The translations under genes were made by a program, and so were the position numbers. A model generated the notes under the pieces. That model saw nothing but the letters and a program-made list of their open reading frames with translations, made no database searches and had not been told where the DNA came from. Of a stretch of 64,000 nt of DNA, positions 55,832-64,000 are shown one piece after another (position 1 is the stretch's first letter; the number at the start of each line of letters is the position of its first letter). Source of the stretch: Comamonas testosteroni (GTDB lineage: Bacteria > Pseudomonadota > Gammaproteobacteria > Burkholderiales > Burkholderiaceae_C); contig CP044131.1 in NCBI GenBank assembly GCA_008727115.1, forward strand, positions 3,534,001 to 3,598,000, written 5' to 3'.

Positions 55832-56800
55832 TCACAAATCCAGCACCAGCCGGGCCGACTTGGAGCGCGAGCAGCAGGGCAAGAACTGGTTATGAGCCGC
55901 CTGCTCTTCCTCGGTCAAATACATGTCGCGATGATCGGGCTGACCCGAGAGCACCCCGGTCAGGCAGGTGCCGCAAACGCCTTGCTCGCAAGACATCTGC
56001 ACGCAGACACCAATGCTCTCCAGCGCCTTCACCACGGTTTGATCTGGCTGCACCCGCACGACCTGGCCCGTGCTGGCAACTTCAACCTCAAAGCTCTCGT
56101 CATCTTCGCGGTGCTCCACCTCACCCGCAAAGAACTCGTAATGCAGCTGAGCCTCTGGCCAGCCGGCAGCACGCGCCGCGCCAAGCACAGCATCCATAAA
56201 GCCCTTGGGGCCACATACATAAAGATGGACGCCGGGCGGCACAGGCTGCAAGAGCGCCTGCAAATCGAGTGTCGATCCGCCCTGCGCATCATCCACATGC
56301 AGCGCCAGTTGTGACGACCAAGGGGTGGCAGCCATCTCCTCCACAAAAGCCATACGCTCGCGGCTGCGGGCGCAGTAATGCAGCTCAAACTCGGCCTGCT
56401 CGCGCGCCAGCTGTCTACCCATGGCAAGAATGGGCGTGATGCCGATCCCGCCTGCCAGCAACAAGTGCTTTTGCGCACCAGTCTCCAATGCAAAGTGGTT
56501 GCGCGGCGTGCTGATGGTGATTTGCTGCCCGACTTGCAATTGCTCATGCACAGCGGCAGAGCCACCACGTGAAGCGGCCTCGCGCAGCACGGCAATGACA
56601 TAGCGGTCTTGCTCGGCGCTGTCATTGCTCAACGAATACTGGCGCACCAGACCGCCGGGCAAATGCAGATCAATATGGGCACCGGCGCTGAAGGCAGGCA
56701 GCGTCTGACCCGGCAGCGCACGCAGCTCCAGACTGCAGATATCCTGCGCTTCGGTTTGCTTGCGTGCGATCTGCACAGTCATGGTGGAGTTGTCAGTCAT
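55832..56800 (-). CDS. vanB: Vanillate O-demethylase reductase subunit
   Basis: A 322-residue class IA reductase that passes electrons from NAD(P)H to VanA. Order of domains: FMN/flavin-binding barrel (RQYSLSND), NAD-binding (LAGGIGITPILAMGRQL, VCGPKGFM) and a C-terminal plant-type 2Fe-2S domain (CVQMSCEQGVCGTCLTG, with a final Cys in LPCCSRS). The pairing with VanA in one cluster makes the assignment secure. The MFS gene lies between them. Confidence 0.92.
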   Translation of the reverse strand: MTDNSTMTVQIARKQTEAQDICSLELRALPGQTLPAFSAGAHIDLHLPGGLVRQYSLSNDSAEQDRYVIAVLREAASRGGSAAVHEQLQVGQQITISTPRNHFALETGAQKHLLLAGGIGITPILAMGRQLAREQAEFELHYCARSRERMAFVEEMAATPWSSQLALHVDDAQGGSTLDLQALLQPVPPGVHLYVCGPKGFMDAVLGAARAAGWPEAQLHYEFFAGEVEHREDDESFEVEVASTGQVVRVQPDQTVVKALESIGVCVQMSCEQGVCGTCLTGVLSGQPDHRDMYLTEEEQAAHNQFLPCCSRSKSARLVLDL

Positions 56801-56860
56801 GCGAATCTCTTGTCTTCAGAAAAATCCAGGCTCCAGATACATGGCCCGCAGGCCATGCTC

Positions 56861-58222
56861 TTATGCCCGAGAGGTCGGTGGAGCAATGCGGTGCAGGCTG
56901 ACCACCACAGCCGCCAGCACAAACGCAACGCCATAGCCCACATAAAGCTGGCTGGGCGACCAGGCGGCATCCAGCAAGCTGCCAGCCACCAACGGCGAGA
57001 CGATGGCTCCAATGCGGCCAATGCCAATGCCCCAGCCCACGCCTGTGGCCCGCACATCGCTGCCATAGACCATGGGAGCAATGGCATACAGGCCCGCCAC
57101 ACAGCCGTTGGAGAACATGCCTATGCAAAACGCCAGGCTGTACGACAGCCACAGCTGCTTGGAGCCAGCCACCAGCACGCACAGCAGTGCGGCCGTGATG
57201 AGCATGAAGACGGCCAGGGCCTTGTGAATGGCAAAGCGCGAAGCCAGCAGACCCAGCACCATGGCACCCAAAATGCCGCCCAGGCTCAGCAGCACGCCCG
57301 TGGTGACGCCTTGCTCTGCCGTCAGGCCAGTTGCAGCCAGCAGCTTGGGCGTCCAGCTCATGACGAAGTAAAAACCAAACATCACGATGAAGAACGACAG
57401 CCAGACCAGCAAGGTGGGGCGACGTAAATCCGCCGAGAAAAGCTGCAACGGGCCACGCTTGGCAGCCGCCGACTGGCTCTTGCGCTCGGGCAAAGACTTC
57501 AGCTCATCCATGCCCAGGCGTCGCAGCAAGACATTCAGACGCTGCAGGGCCGACTTGGGGCGACGGCCTTGCAAAAAGTCCAGCGACTCTGGCAAAGCAA
57601 ACCAGCACACCACCATCACCGCCAGCGTGCAGAGTCCGCCAAACATGAACACCGAGCGCCAGCCCTGATGACCCAGCAGCCACACGGCAATGCTGCCGCC
57701 AATGCTGGCACCCAGCGCATATCCGGTGGACTGCAGCGTGACTGCCAGACTGCGCCAGCGCAGCGATGCGTATTCGCTGGCAATCACATTGCTGCACGCC
57801 AGAATGCCGCCCACGCCCAGGCCGGTAATGGCACGCAGAAAGCCCAGTTGAGCAGGGGTCTGGCTCCAGGCGGAAGCGATCATGCCCACACCCGAAATGG
57901 CCAGGCAGGCCAGAATCAGCGGACGACGCCCCAGCTTGTCAGCCCAGGGGGCCAAGAGCAGCGAACCTGCAGCCATGCCGAACAAGCCTGCACTGAGCAA
58001 AAATCCAAGCTCCGAGCCACTGAGCTTCCAGTGCGCAGACACGGCTGATGCCGTGAATGCCATGACCAGCACGTCAAAGCCGTCGATCATATTGAGCGCC
58101 ATGCACACGCCAACGACCGACCATTGATAAAACGTCATGGGGCGTTGATCGATTTCGGCACGCAGGTCATGCAGCCGAGCCTGCGTATGGCTCGCAGGCT
58201 CCGTTCCTTGGTGGGGTTTCAT
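56861..58222 (-). CDS. MFS transporter, aromatic acid:H+ symporter type
   Basis: A 453-residue inner-membrane protein with twelve hydrophobic segments. DGFDVLVMAFTASAV, GSLLLAPWADKLGRRPLILACLAISG and RAITGLGVGGILACSNVIASEYASLRWRSLAVTLQSTGYALGA fit the aromatic-acid symporter group (PcaK, VanK, BenK). Flanked by vanA and vanB, it probably imports vanillate. ATG at 58222 with GGAG five bases upstream. Confidence 0.9.
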   Translation of the reverse strand: MKPHQGTEPASHTQARLHDLRAEIDQRPMTFYQWSVVGVCMALNMIDGFDVLVMAFTASAVSAHWKLSGSELGFLLSAGLFGMAAGSLLLAPWADKLGRRPLILACLAISGVGMIASAWSQTPAQLGFLRAITGLGVGGILACSNVIASEYASLRWRSLAVTLQSTGYALGASIGGSIAVWLLGHQGWRSVFMFGGLCTLAVMVVCWFALPESLDFLQGRRPKSALQRLNVLLRRLGMDELKSLPERKSQSAAAKRGPLQLFSADLRRPTLLVWLSFFIVMFGFYFVMSWTPKLLAATGLTAEQGVTTGVLLSLGGILGAMVLGLLASRFAIHKALAVFMLITAALLCVLVAGSKQLWLSYSLAFCIGMFSNGCVAGLYAIAPMVYGSDVRATGVGWGIGIGRIGAIVSPLVAGSLLDAAWSPSQLYVGYGVAFVLAAVVVSLHRIAPPTSRA

Positions 58223-58413
58223 TTTGTCTCCGTTTGCTTTCTGTTCGGCAAGGCGCATCCCTCCCTCCGCGCAGTACTTGCTGCATGGATAGGAGTTGAA
58301 AAATCATGGGATCAGTCCCGCAGGTCAGTGACGCCTGCGGGCTCAATCAGAGTCGGCACGCCCTCGGCCATGCGCGCACCACAGGTGCAGCACATGCACC
58401 ATGAGCGGCTCTG

Positions 58414-59505
58414 TCAGGCCGGCAAGATCTCTGTGGCGATCACTTGCTGGCCTTGTTGCTCCAGGGCAATCAGCTTGTCAATGATCTTGCGCGACTGCAC
58501 GCCGCCGGCGTCGATATTGAGCTTGAGCAGCTGGCGCTCTGGATAGTCGGCCAGATTGCGTTGCTGCAGCTCCAGCATCTCCAGGTCTTCGCTGAAGATC
58601 TTGTGCTGGCCCTGCTTGATGGCTTCGGTCACCGAGGCATCGCCCGGATTGAACTTGCGCGCCATGCCCCAGAAGTACCACATGCTGCCATCGGTCTCGG
58701 GCGTGATGAAGTCCACCACCATGCTGTAGACCTTGTGCTCGTCCGCCGCGTCATAGCCTCCCTTGCCGGCATGGGCCACACCGACTTCGATCAGCACATG
58801 GCTGGGCGGCGTGAAGCGGCAGATCTGCCAGCGGTCCACCGGCACGTCGTCGGCCAGACCGTTGCTACGCAACGCCATTTTCCAGAAGGGAGGCGCTTCA
58901 ATGTTTTCCATGAAACGACTGGTGACCACCTCGCTGTCGCCTATGACTTCGGTCTTGCAAGGCGTCTCGTCAATCTCGGTCTGACCAATGCTGGTCGAGT
59001 GCACATAGGTCTCATGGGTCAGGTCCATGAGGTTGTCGATCATCAGTCGGTAGTCGGCCTTGATGTGGAACAGCCCGCCGTCATAGGCCCACTCGGGGTT
59101 GTCATGCCACTGCAGATTCGGGATCAGCGCTGCATCGGCCGCATCCTTGTCGCCCGGCCAGACCCAGATAAAGCCATAGCGCTCTTCCACGGGATAGCTC
59201 TTGATCGCGGGAAAGCCGCGCACGCGCTGGCCGGGCATGGCAATGGTCTTGCCATCACAGCCCATCTCCAGACCGTGGTAACCGCAGACGAGCTTGCCTT
59301 CGCACACTCGGCCCAAAGACAAAGGGGCACCACGGTGCGGGCAGAAGTCCTCTACCGCCGCAATCTTGTTTTCCAGCGCGCGGTAGAAAACCATGCGCTC
59401 GCCACAGATCTGTCGTCCCAGCGGCTTGTCCGTGACTTCGGCTGCAGTGGCAGCGACGTACCAGGTGTTGCGTGGATAGATAGGGGCTTGGGTGCGGGTG
59501 CTCAT
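58414..59505 (-). CDS. vanA: Vanillate O-demethylase oxygenase subunit
   Basis: Rieske non-heme iron oxygenase converting vanillate to protocatechuate and formaldehyde. The 363-residue protein has the Rieske ligands C55-P-H57 and C74-G-Y-H77, and the mononuclear iron motif NLMDLTHETYVH. Length and the N-terminus MSTRTQAPIYPRNTWYVAATAAEV match VanA. Followed by the transporter and vanB. Confidence 0.94.
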   Translation of the reverse strand: MSTRTQAPIYPRNTWYVAATAAEVTDKPLGRQICGERMVFYRALENKIAAVEDFCPHRGAPLSLGRVCEGKLVCGYHGLEMGCDGKTIAMPGQRVRGFPAIKSYPVEERYGFIWVWPGDKDAADAALIPNLQWHDNPEWAYDGGLFHIKADYRLMIDNLMDLTHETYVHSTSIGQTEIDETPCKTEVIGDSEVVTSRFMENIEAPPFWKMALRSNGLADDVPVDRWQICRFTPPSHVLIEVGVAHAGKGGYDAADEHKVYSMVVDFITPETDGSMWYFWGMARKFNPGDASVTEAIKQGQHKIFSEDLEMLELQQRNLADYPERQLLKLNIDAGGVQSRKIIDKLIALEQQGQQVIATEILPA

Positions 59506-59578
59506 CGTGGAATCTCCTTGTCTTTATTGATCTATGGCCGGCGCTTGCGGTGCTGCTGCATCACTTGCGCGCGGGTGT

Positions 59579-60355
59579 CTATCGGCTGGCTCGAATCAGC
59601 TTCGCGCCGGGAACGCGCGTGGTTTCGGGCGAGCGCATGGCTTCGCGCAGATTGCGCCGGGCAATGCGAGAGTGTTCTTTCATCAAGGCCTCGGCACGCG
59701 CGCCTTCGCGGTGCTCGATAGCGTCTATCACTTCGCGGTGCTGCTCCTGCGCCAGGATCAGGCTGCGCAGGGCGCGCGGAGACTCGGAGTCGGCCACCAC
59801 AAAGCCCGAGGGGGACGCGAACGGCAGGCGCTTGACTCGCTCCAGTTCGCGCTGCATGAAGCTGCTGCCCGACATCTCCAGCAAGGTGTCGTGAAATTCG
59901 GAATTCAAAGCCACATAGCAGGAGAACGCTTCGTCGCCCCAGTTCTGGGCATCCAGCACGCGGTCAATCGCATCCAGGCAACGTGTGGCGCGGCTCAATA
60001 GCGCTTGCTCCACTCCACGCTCGGCAGCCATGCGCGCCGCCAGTCCTTCCAGCGTTCCACGCAGCTCTATGGCATCGGACACATCGGCTTCAGACAGCAC
60101 ACGCACCTTGTAGCCGCGACCACCTGCCGTGGCTTCAAGCATTCCTTCCTGTTCGAGGCGCATCAGTGCTGCGCGCACCGGAGTGCGGGAAATGCCCAGA
60201 CGCTCGGCCAATGCGGGCTCGGAAATACGCTCGCCTGCCGCTATTTCTCCCGCAAGAATCATCTCGCGCAGCTGTAGCTGCGCCTTCACGACCTGAGACT
60301 GGTTTTCTTGCTCTGCAGGAACGATGGCAATGGTTGGGGACATGTCTCTTGGCAT
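59579..60355 (-). CDS. vanR: GntR-family (FCD type) regulator, probable VanR
   Basis: A 258-residue regulator: winged helix (about 25-90: LREMILAGEIAAGERISEPALAERLGISRTPVRAALMRLEQEGML) and a C-terminal FCD effector domain (about 105-235) with the metal/ligand residues in EFHDTLLEMSG and EQHREVIDAI. Located 73 bp upstream of vanA on the same strand, behind two GTATAC palindromes. The first ATG (60355) or the one four codons later (60343) could be the start; neither has a strong ribosome site. VanR homologues repress vanAB until vanillate appears. Confidence 0.85.
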   Translation of the reverse strand: MPRDMSPTIAIVPAEQENQSQVVKAQLQLREMILAGEIAAGERISEPALAERLGISRTPVRAALMRLEQEGMLEATAGGRGYKVRVLSEADVSDAIELRGTLEGLAARMAAERGVEQALLSRATRCLDAIDRVLDAQNWGDEAFSCYVALNSEFHDTLLEMSGSSFMQRELERVKRLPFASPSGFVVADSESPRALRSLILAQEQHREVIDAIEHREGARAEALMKEHSRIARRNLREAMRSPETTRVPGAKLIRASR

Positions 60356-60381
60356 CTTTTAGCGCTTAGAAGATAAATGAA

Positions 60382-60391
60382 ATGTATACAT
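60382..60391. promoter_or_regulatory. Candidate VanR box, proximal
   Basis: ATGTATACAT is a perfect palindrome 27 bases upstream of the vanR start. Palindromes with a GTATAC centre are common targets of FCD-type GntR regulators. It lies between possible -35 (TTGATT) and -10 elements, suited to repression. Confidence 0.6.
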
Positions 60392-60445
60392 AAAAATCAA
60401 CAAACCTCGATTTATTAGCGATAAAAAGGGTAAACACCTAGTTAT

Positions 60446-60455
60446 ATGTATACAT
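60446..60455. promoter_or_regulatory. Candidate VanR box, distal
   Basis: The same perfect palindrome ATGTATACAT, 64 bp from the proximal box centre to centre (about six DNA turns), in AT-rich sequence. Confidence 0.6.
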
Positions 60456-60470
60456 AAATCCACGTGGTCG

Positions 60471-60494
60471 AAAAAAAAGCCACCCATAGGTGGC
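60471..60494 (-). terminator. Intrinsic terminator after the Atm1-type ABC transporter
   Basis: On the minus strand GCCACC/GGTGGC (60489-60494 with 60479-60484) is followed by eight T. It separates the ABC gene from vanR. Confidence 0.85.
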
Positions 60495-60525
60495 CTGTGA
60501 AGTTGTTAGCGAAAGTCTGCGGTAT

Positions 60526-62355
60526 TCAGACAGAGATCTCCGCTGACTCCCCCTGGTTGAGTTGCATATTCCACATGCTGGCATAGCGCCCACCTGCTGC
60601 CAATAATTCTTCGTGTGTGCCGCGCTCGATGATGCTGCCGCTGTCCATGACCAGAATTTCATGGGCGTCCACCACGGTGGACAGGCGGTGTGCAATCACC
60701 AGCGAAGTCTTGCCTTGTGCCGCGCTGCGCAGCTCGTTCTGGATGGCGCGTTCGTTGGCACTGTCCAGGGCCGAAGTGGCTTCGTCAAAGATCAGAATCG
60801 GCGGGTTCTTGAGCAAGGTGCGTGCAATCGCCACACGCTGCTTTTCACCGCCCGAGAGCTTGAGGCCACGCTCGCCCACACGGGTCTCGTAGCCCTGCGG
60901 CGTTGCAGCAATGAAATCGTGAATGCGCGCGGCCTTGGCAGCGGCAACGACCTGCTCATGGCTGGCCCCCGGATGACCGTAAGCAATGTTGTATTCCACC
61001 GTATCGTTAAACAGCACGGTGTCCTGCGGAACGATGCCCACAGCCTGGCGCACACTGCTTTGCGTCACATCGCGAATATCCTGACCTGCAATGCGCACAT
61101 GGCCGCTTTGCACGTCATAAAAGCGAAACAGCAATCGCGCCAATGTGCTCTTGCCCGAGCCTGAGGGGCCGACCACAGCCACGGTCTTGCCTGCGGGGAT
61201 CGTGAAGCTCACATCTTTGAGAATGGGCCGCGCCGGGTCATAGGCAAACTGCACATTCTCAAACCGAACTTCGGGTGGCGGGTTGCTGATCTGCAGTGGC
61301 TGCGCGTCGGGTGAATCCGCCACTTCACGCTCTTTATCCATGAGCGTGAACATGCGGTTCAGATCGGTCAGGCTTTGCTTGATCTCGCGGTAGATCACGC
61401 CCAGAAAATTCAGCGGAATATAGAGCTGAATCATGAAGGCGTTGATCATGACCAGATCACCCAGCGTGAGGCGCCCATCAACCACGCCCTGCGTGGCGCG
61501 CCACAAAATCGCCACCAAGGCTGAGCCAATGATGAGCTGCTGGCCGCAGTTGAGCATGGAAAGCGTGGTCTGGCTCTTGAGGCGCACACGACGCAGGTTT
61601 TCAAGGTTTTCGTCGTAGCGTGCGGACTCGAATTTTTCGTTGTTGAAGTACTTGACGGTTTCGTAGTTCAGCAGCGAATCAATGGCCTTGGTGTGGGCTG
61701 CAGACTCCTGCACATTGGCCTCGCGCCGAAAGCGGGTTCGCCATTCGGTCACGGTGACGGTGAACGTGATGTAGAAGGCCAGCGCAGCCAGCGTAATGAT
61801 GGCAAACCACACATCAAACTTCACTGCCAGAATGCCCAGCACCAGCGCCATTTCAATCAGCGTGGGCAGGATGGAATACAGCGAATACGAAATCAGTGAT
61901 TCGGTGCTGCGCACACCGCGCTCTATGTCGCGGGTCATGCCTCCGGTCTGGCGCTCCAGGTGAAAGCGCAGGCTCAGTTCATGCAGATGCTCAAACGTGG
62001 TCAGCGCAATCGAGCGAGAGGCGCCCTGCGTGGCCTTGGAAAAAACCAGGTCGCGCAACTCGGTGAACATGGTGGTGGAAAAGCGCAGCAGACCATAGGC
62101 CAGCAGCAAGCCCACGGGCACCACCAGTGCGGCGCGGGCATCGCCGGACTTGATATCCAGCGCATCGACCAGATGCTTGAGCAAGATCGGCACACCCACA
62201 TTGGCCAGCTTGGCGCAGATCATGAACAGCAGCGCCGCCAGTGCATGCCATTTGTATTGCCAGATATAGGGAAAAAGGCGGCGCAGCGTGGCGCCGTCGG
62301 ACTGGTTGGCCGCTACAGCGGCCTCTTCTGGAGTTGCAGATAACCGTGAACGCAT
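60526..62355 (-). CDS. ABC transporter of the Atm1/HMT1 (ABCB7) type
   Basis: A 609-residue half-transporter. The membrane domain (about 30-330) includes YETVKYFNNEKFESARYDE, a hallmark of Atm1-type exporters, which in bacteria export glutathione-linked metal or persulfide species. ATPase motifs: Walker [10 protein letters not shown] (about 395), signature LSGGEKQRVAIARTLL, Walker B ILIFDEATSALD and AHRLST. Start ATG at 62355; a GTG at 62391 is also in frame. AGGAGG lies 15 bases before the ATG, farther than usual. Confidence 0.88.
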   Translation of the reverse strand: MRSRLSATPEEAAVAANQSDGATLRRLFPYIWQYKWHALAALLFMICAKLANVGVPILLKHLVDALDIKSGDARAALVVPVGLLLAYGLLRFSTTMFTELRDLVFSKATQGASRSIALTTFEHLHELSLRFHLERQTGGMTRDIERGVRSTESLISYSLYSILPTLIEMALVLGILAVKFDVWFAIITLAALAFYITFTVTVTEWRTRFRREANVQESAAHTKAIDSLLNYETVKYFNNEKFESARYDENLENLRRVRLKSQTTLSMLNCGQQLIIGSALVAILWRATQGVVDGRLTLGDLVMINAFMIQLYIPLNFLGVIYREIKQSLTDLNRMFTLMDKEREVADSPDAQPLQISNPPPEVRFENVQFAYDPARPILKDVSFTIPAGKTVAVVGPSGSGKSTLARLLFRFYDVQSGHVRIAGQDIRDVTQSSVRQAVGIVPQDTVLFNDTVEYNIAYGHPGASHEQVVAAAKAARIHDFIAATPQGYETRVGERGLKLSGGEKQRVAIARTLLKNPPILIFDEATSALDSANERAIQNELRSAAQGKTSLVIAHRLSTVVDAHEILVMDSGSIIERGTHEELLAAGGRYASMWNMQLNQGESAEISV

Positions 62356-62664
62356 GTGGGCAGTTGTCGCCCTCCTTGCAGCCGGGACCACGGAAGAGCG
62401 CTTCTATTTCGATGACATGAAGAGGAGTACCCGAGGATTCTGCCTGCCCCGGCATTTTTACGCTGCCTCAGCCCCAGGAGCGCACCTGAGCGAATGTCTG
62501 CCGTGAAAAAACTTATAACTCTCAACCCAGCACAAGCGCCCTGCCCCGGCTATCCTTGAGCTGCTTGCCCAAACCGTCATCAATGACATTCTTTCACCTA
62601 CATAGTAGAAACCCTAGGTTTAAGAGAAAATAGCTCTACTTTTCTATTTTTATTGTTGATTGCC
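62356..62664. other. 309-base gap between divergent ABC and thioesterase genes
   Basis: The left part may code for an N-terminal extension of the ABC protein. Near the thioesterase lies AAACC-CTA-GGTTT (62609-62621) in an AT-rich stretch, perhaps part of its promoter. Nothing else is seen. Confidence 0.45.
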
Positions 62665-63135
62665 ATGCCACCCCGCTCACCCGACCTTCCCACTGTTGCT
62701 CTGCCCGCCGATAAGGAGCTGGTGCTCAAAGTCGTGCCCATGCCTGCCGACGTCAACGCCAACGGGGATATTTTTGGCGGCTGGGTCATGGCGCAGGTGG
62801 ATCTGGCCGGCTCGGTGTTGCCTCAGCGCATCAGCCACACCCGCATGGTGACGGTGGCCGTCAATGAATTCATCTTCAAGCAACCCGTGCGCGTGGGCGA
62901 CATTCTGTCCTTCTACGCGGGCGTGCAGCATGTGGGCCGTACTTCGGTGGCGGTGGATGTGGAAGTGTTTGCCGAGCGCTTTTCTGATCAGGGCAAGTAT
63001 GTGAAGGTGACGGAAGCGCGCCTGACCTATGTGGCAATCGATGCATCCGGCAAGCCCCAATCCCTGCCTGACACCGAGCAGACTCGTGCCTGGCGCGAAA
63101 AAATTCAGGCCAAGGCTGCCGCCAGCAACAGTTAA
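62665..63135 (+). CDS. Acyl-CoA thioesterase (YciA-like hotdog fold)
   Basis: A 156-residue hotdog protein that hydrolyses acyl-CoA esters. PADVNANGDIFGGWVMAQVDLAGSV holds the catalytic Asn/Asp region, and VNEFIFKQPVRVGDILSFYAGVQHVGRTSVAVDVEV is the second strand-rich half; this matches YciA/BACH-type thioesterases. Start MPPRSPDLP at 62665; a TTG four codons upstream is less likely. Confidence 0.9.
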   Translation: MPPRSPDLPTVALPADKELVLKVVPMPADVNANGDIFGGWVMAQVDLAGSVLPQRISHTRMVTVAVNEFIFKQPVRVGDILSFYAGVQHVGRTSVAVDVEVFAERFSDQGKYVKVTEARLTYVAIDASGKPQSLPDTEQTRAWREKIQAKAAASNS

Positions 63136-63155
63136 GTCACGCTGGATGCAGACAT

Positions 63156-63183
63156 AAAAAAGCGACCCATCAAGGTCGCTTTT
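63156..63183. terminator. Bidirectional terminator between thioesterase and bactofilin
   Basis: AAAAGCGACC pairs with GGTCGCTTTT (about 63158-63183) between convergent genes, with A and T tracts on both sides. Confidence 0.85.
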
Positions 63184-63205
63184 CTCATGGGCTGTGCTGG
63201 AAAAC

Positions 63206-63808
63206 TCAGGCGACTGCAGCGGCCTCTGTGCTGCTCACCGCAGAGCTGGCTGCACTGCTCTTGCTCCACGAAGAGCCCGATGCTTTGCCCGAGCTGGTTC
63301 CAGCTTCAATCTGACCTGTCAGCTCGCCCCCTTCTTCGATGACCACCTTGCCGTAGCGAATTTTGCCGCTGACCTTGCCAGAGCCGTAGATCACCAGCTT
63401 CTCGCGCACGGTCAGAGTACCGTCAAATTTGCCGTGTATCTCTGCAATATCAATTTCAGCCGTGCCATAAAAAGCACCTTGCTCAGCAATCCGGATCACG
63501 CGGGAGTTCATGGTCGCTTCGACCGTTCCTTCAACCACCAGGGTGTCGCAATCTGTGATCTCCACGCCCTTGAGCTTGATATTGGGGCCAACCGTGAGCT
63601 TGCTGCCGCCGGTGTCTTCAGCGACGGGCGCTACCGGAGCCACAGGTGCTCGCACCGTGCTGGGCGACGCTGCTCCCAGACCAGAGCTGTTCAACGAGCC
63701 TGTGCCCGAAGCCATGCCATTGTTGGGTGTAGAGAGCCCCGTTACAGAGCTGCGTGAAGAAAAACTATCGCTATCGCGCTTGCCGAAAAATGGGTTTTGC
63801 ACAGCCAT
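63206..63808 (-). CDS. Bactofilin
   Basis: A 200-residue cytoskeletal protein. The central domain (about 70-170) shows the repeated strand pattern of bactofilins: LTVGPNIKLKGVEITDCDTLVVEGTVEATMNSRVIRIAEQGAFYGTAEIDIAEIHGKFDGTLTVREKLVIYGSGKVSGKIRYGKVVIEEGGELTGQIE. N- and C-terminal tails are Ser/Ala/Gly-rich, probably disordered. It polymerises without nucleotide and acts in cell shape or polar organisation in other bacteria. Confidence 0.92.
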   Translation of the reverse strand: MAVQNPFFGKRDSDSFSSRSSVTGLSTPNNGMASGTGSLNSSGLGAASPSTVRAPVAPVAPVAEDTGGSKLTVGPNIKLKGVEITDCDTLVVEGTVEATMNSRVIRIAEQGAFYGTAEIDIAEIHGKFDGTLTVREKLVIYGSGKVSGKIRYGKVVIEEGGELTGQIEAGTSSGKASGSSWSKSSAASSAVSSTEAAAVA

Positions 63809-64000
63809 GGCAGGAATCTCCTTGTCAGAAAGGAGCTATCCTATTCAGCAGAAGTGGCAACATTTAGCGCCATCTCGCAATAAAAGTAAGCAAAGCTTTC
63901 TCAAGTTTCAGTTACTTGCATGCATTGCTTGATCTCACACAATGAAAGATCTAGCAGCACCCGGGCAAGCGTTCACTTGCACATTTATTGACCTCAATTC
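63809..64000. other. Right edge of the window
   Basis: 192 bases upstream of bactofilin with no ORF that I can support. AAGGAG lies before the bactofilin start on the minus strand. Confidence 0.4.

Overview
The window reads as chromosomal DNA of a betaproteobacterium of the family Comamonadaceae, most likely Comamonas or a close relative. This is inferred from protein character and content (Bug/TctC receptor, two TRAP systems, dapF-DUF484-xerC order, VanAB, feruloyl-CoA-synthase-type ligase, high G+C) and from two dispersed repeat families. I could not run a database search, so the genus is an inference. It is mostly an ordinary core and catabolic region: 58 protein genes (including one transposase), one RNase P RNA and one intact insertion sequence. 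I see no tRNA, rRNA, CRISPR array or prophage.

Layout. 1-9 kb (minus strand): hslVU protease behind a heat-shock-type promoter, a STAS-domain protein, a DksA homologue with a degenerate zinc finger, a His-rich COG0523 metallochaperone, then dapF-DUF484-xerC. 9-16.3 kb (minus): a CoA-dependent catabolic operon running ech, fcs, SDR dehydrogenase, Bug receptor, acyl-CoA dehydrogenase, MarR regulator, with a perfect palindrome before ech. 16.4-25 kb: a Nudix/metallo-beta-lactamase fusion, a pseudouridine-synthase-like protein lacking the catalytic Asp, rnpB, an AraC regulator divergent from an EamA exporter, cysK, an ABC exporter and a DUF2164 protein. 25-30 kb: sbcDC. 29.9-31.1 kb: an IS5-family element with a TTAG target duplication. 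31-38 kb: a DctPQM TRAP operon, a flavoprotein, a VUT-family transporter and a beta-barrel-like exported protein. 38-44 kb (minus): YXWGXW lipoprotein, htpX, a NYN-LOTUS protein with a DUF3025 gene, two exported unknowns and pyrC. 44-50 kb: ornithine cyclodeaminase and arginase, then a glutamate/aspartate ABC transporter. 50-54.5 kb: LysR regulator divergent from a DctQMP TRAP operon. 54.8-60.4 kb (minus): vanR-vanA-MFS-vanB-2-hydroxyacid dehydrogenase behind two GTATAC palindromes. 60.5-64 kb: Atm1-type ABC transporter, acyl-CoA thioesterase and bactofilin.

How the genes fit together. The ech/fcs operon and the vanAB operon together suggest growth on lignin-type aromatics (phenylpropenoids to vanillate to protocatechuate), although no vanillin dehydrogenase or ring-cleavage gene lies in the window. 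Arginase and ornithine cyclodeaminase would turn arginine into proline, next to an amino-acid importer.

The most unusual signal is not a gene. Six copies of a 77-98 bp element each start within about 10 bases of a stop codon, always in the same direction as the gene they follow. Three of their stems show compensatory base changes between copies, which is what a selected RNA structure would leave. A second, shorter repeat family with a CAAGCGC..CAGCT core also sits in intergenic gaps and in places builds terminators.
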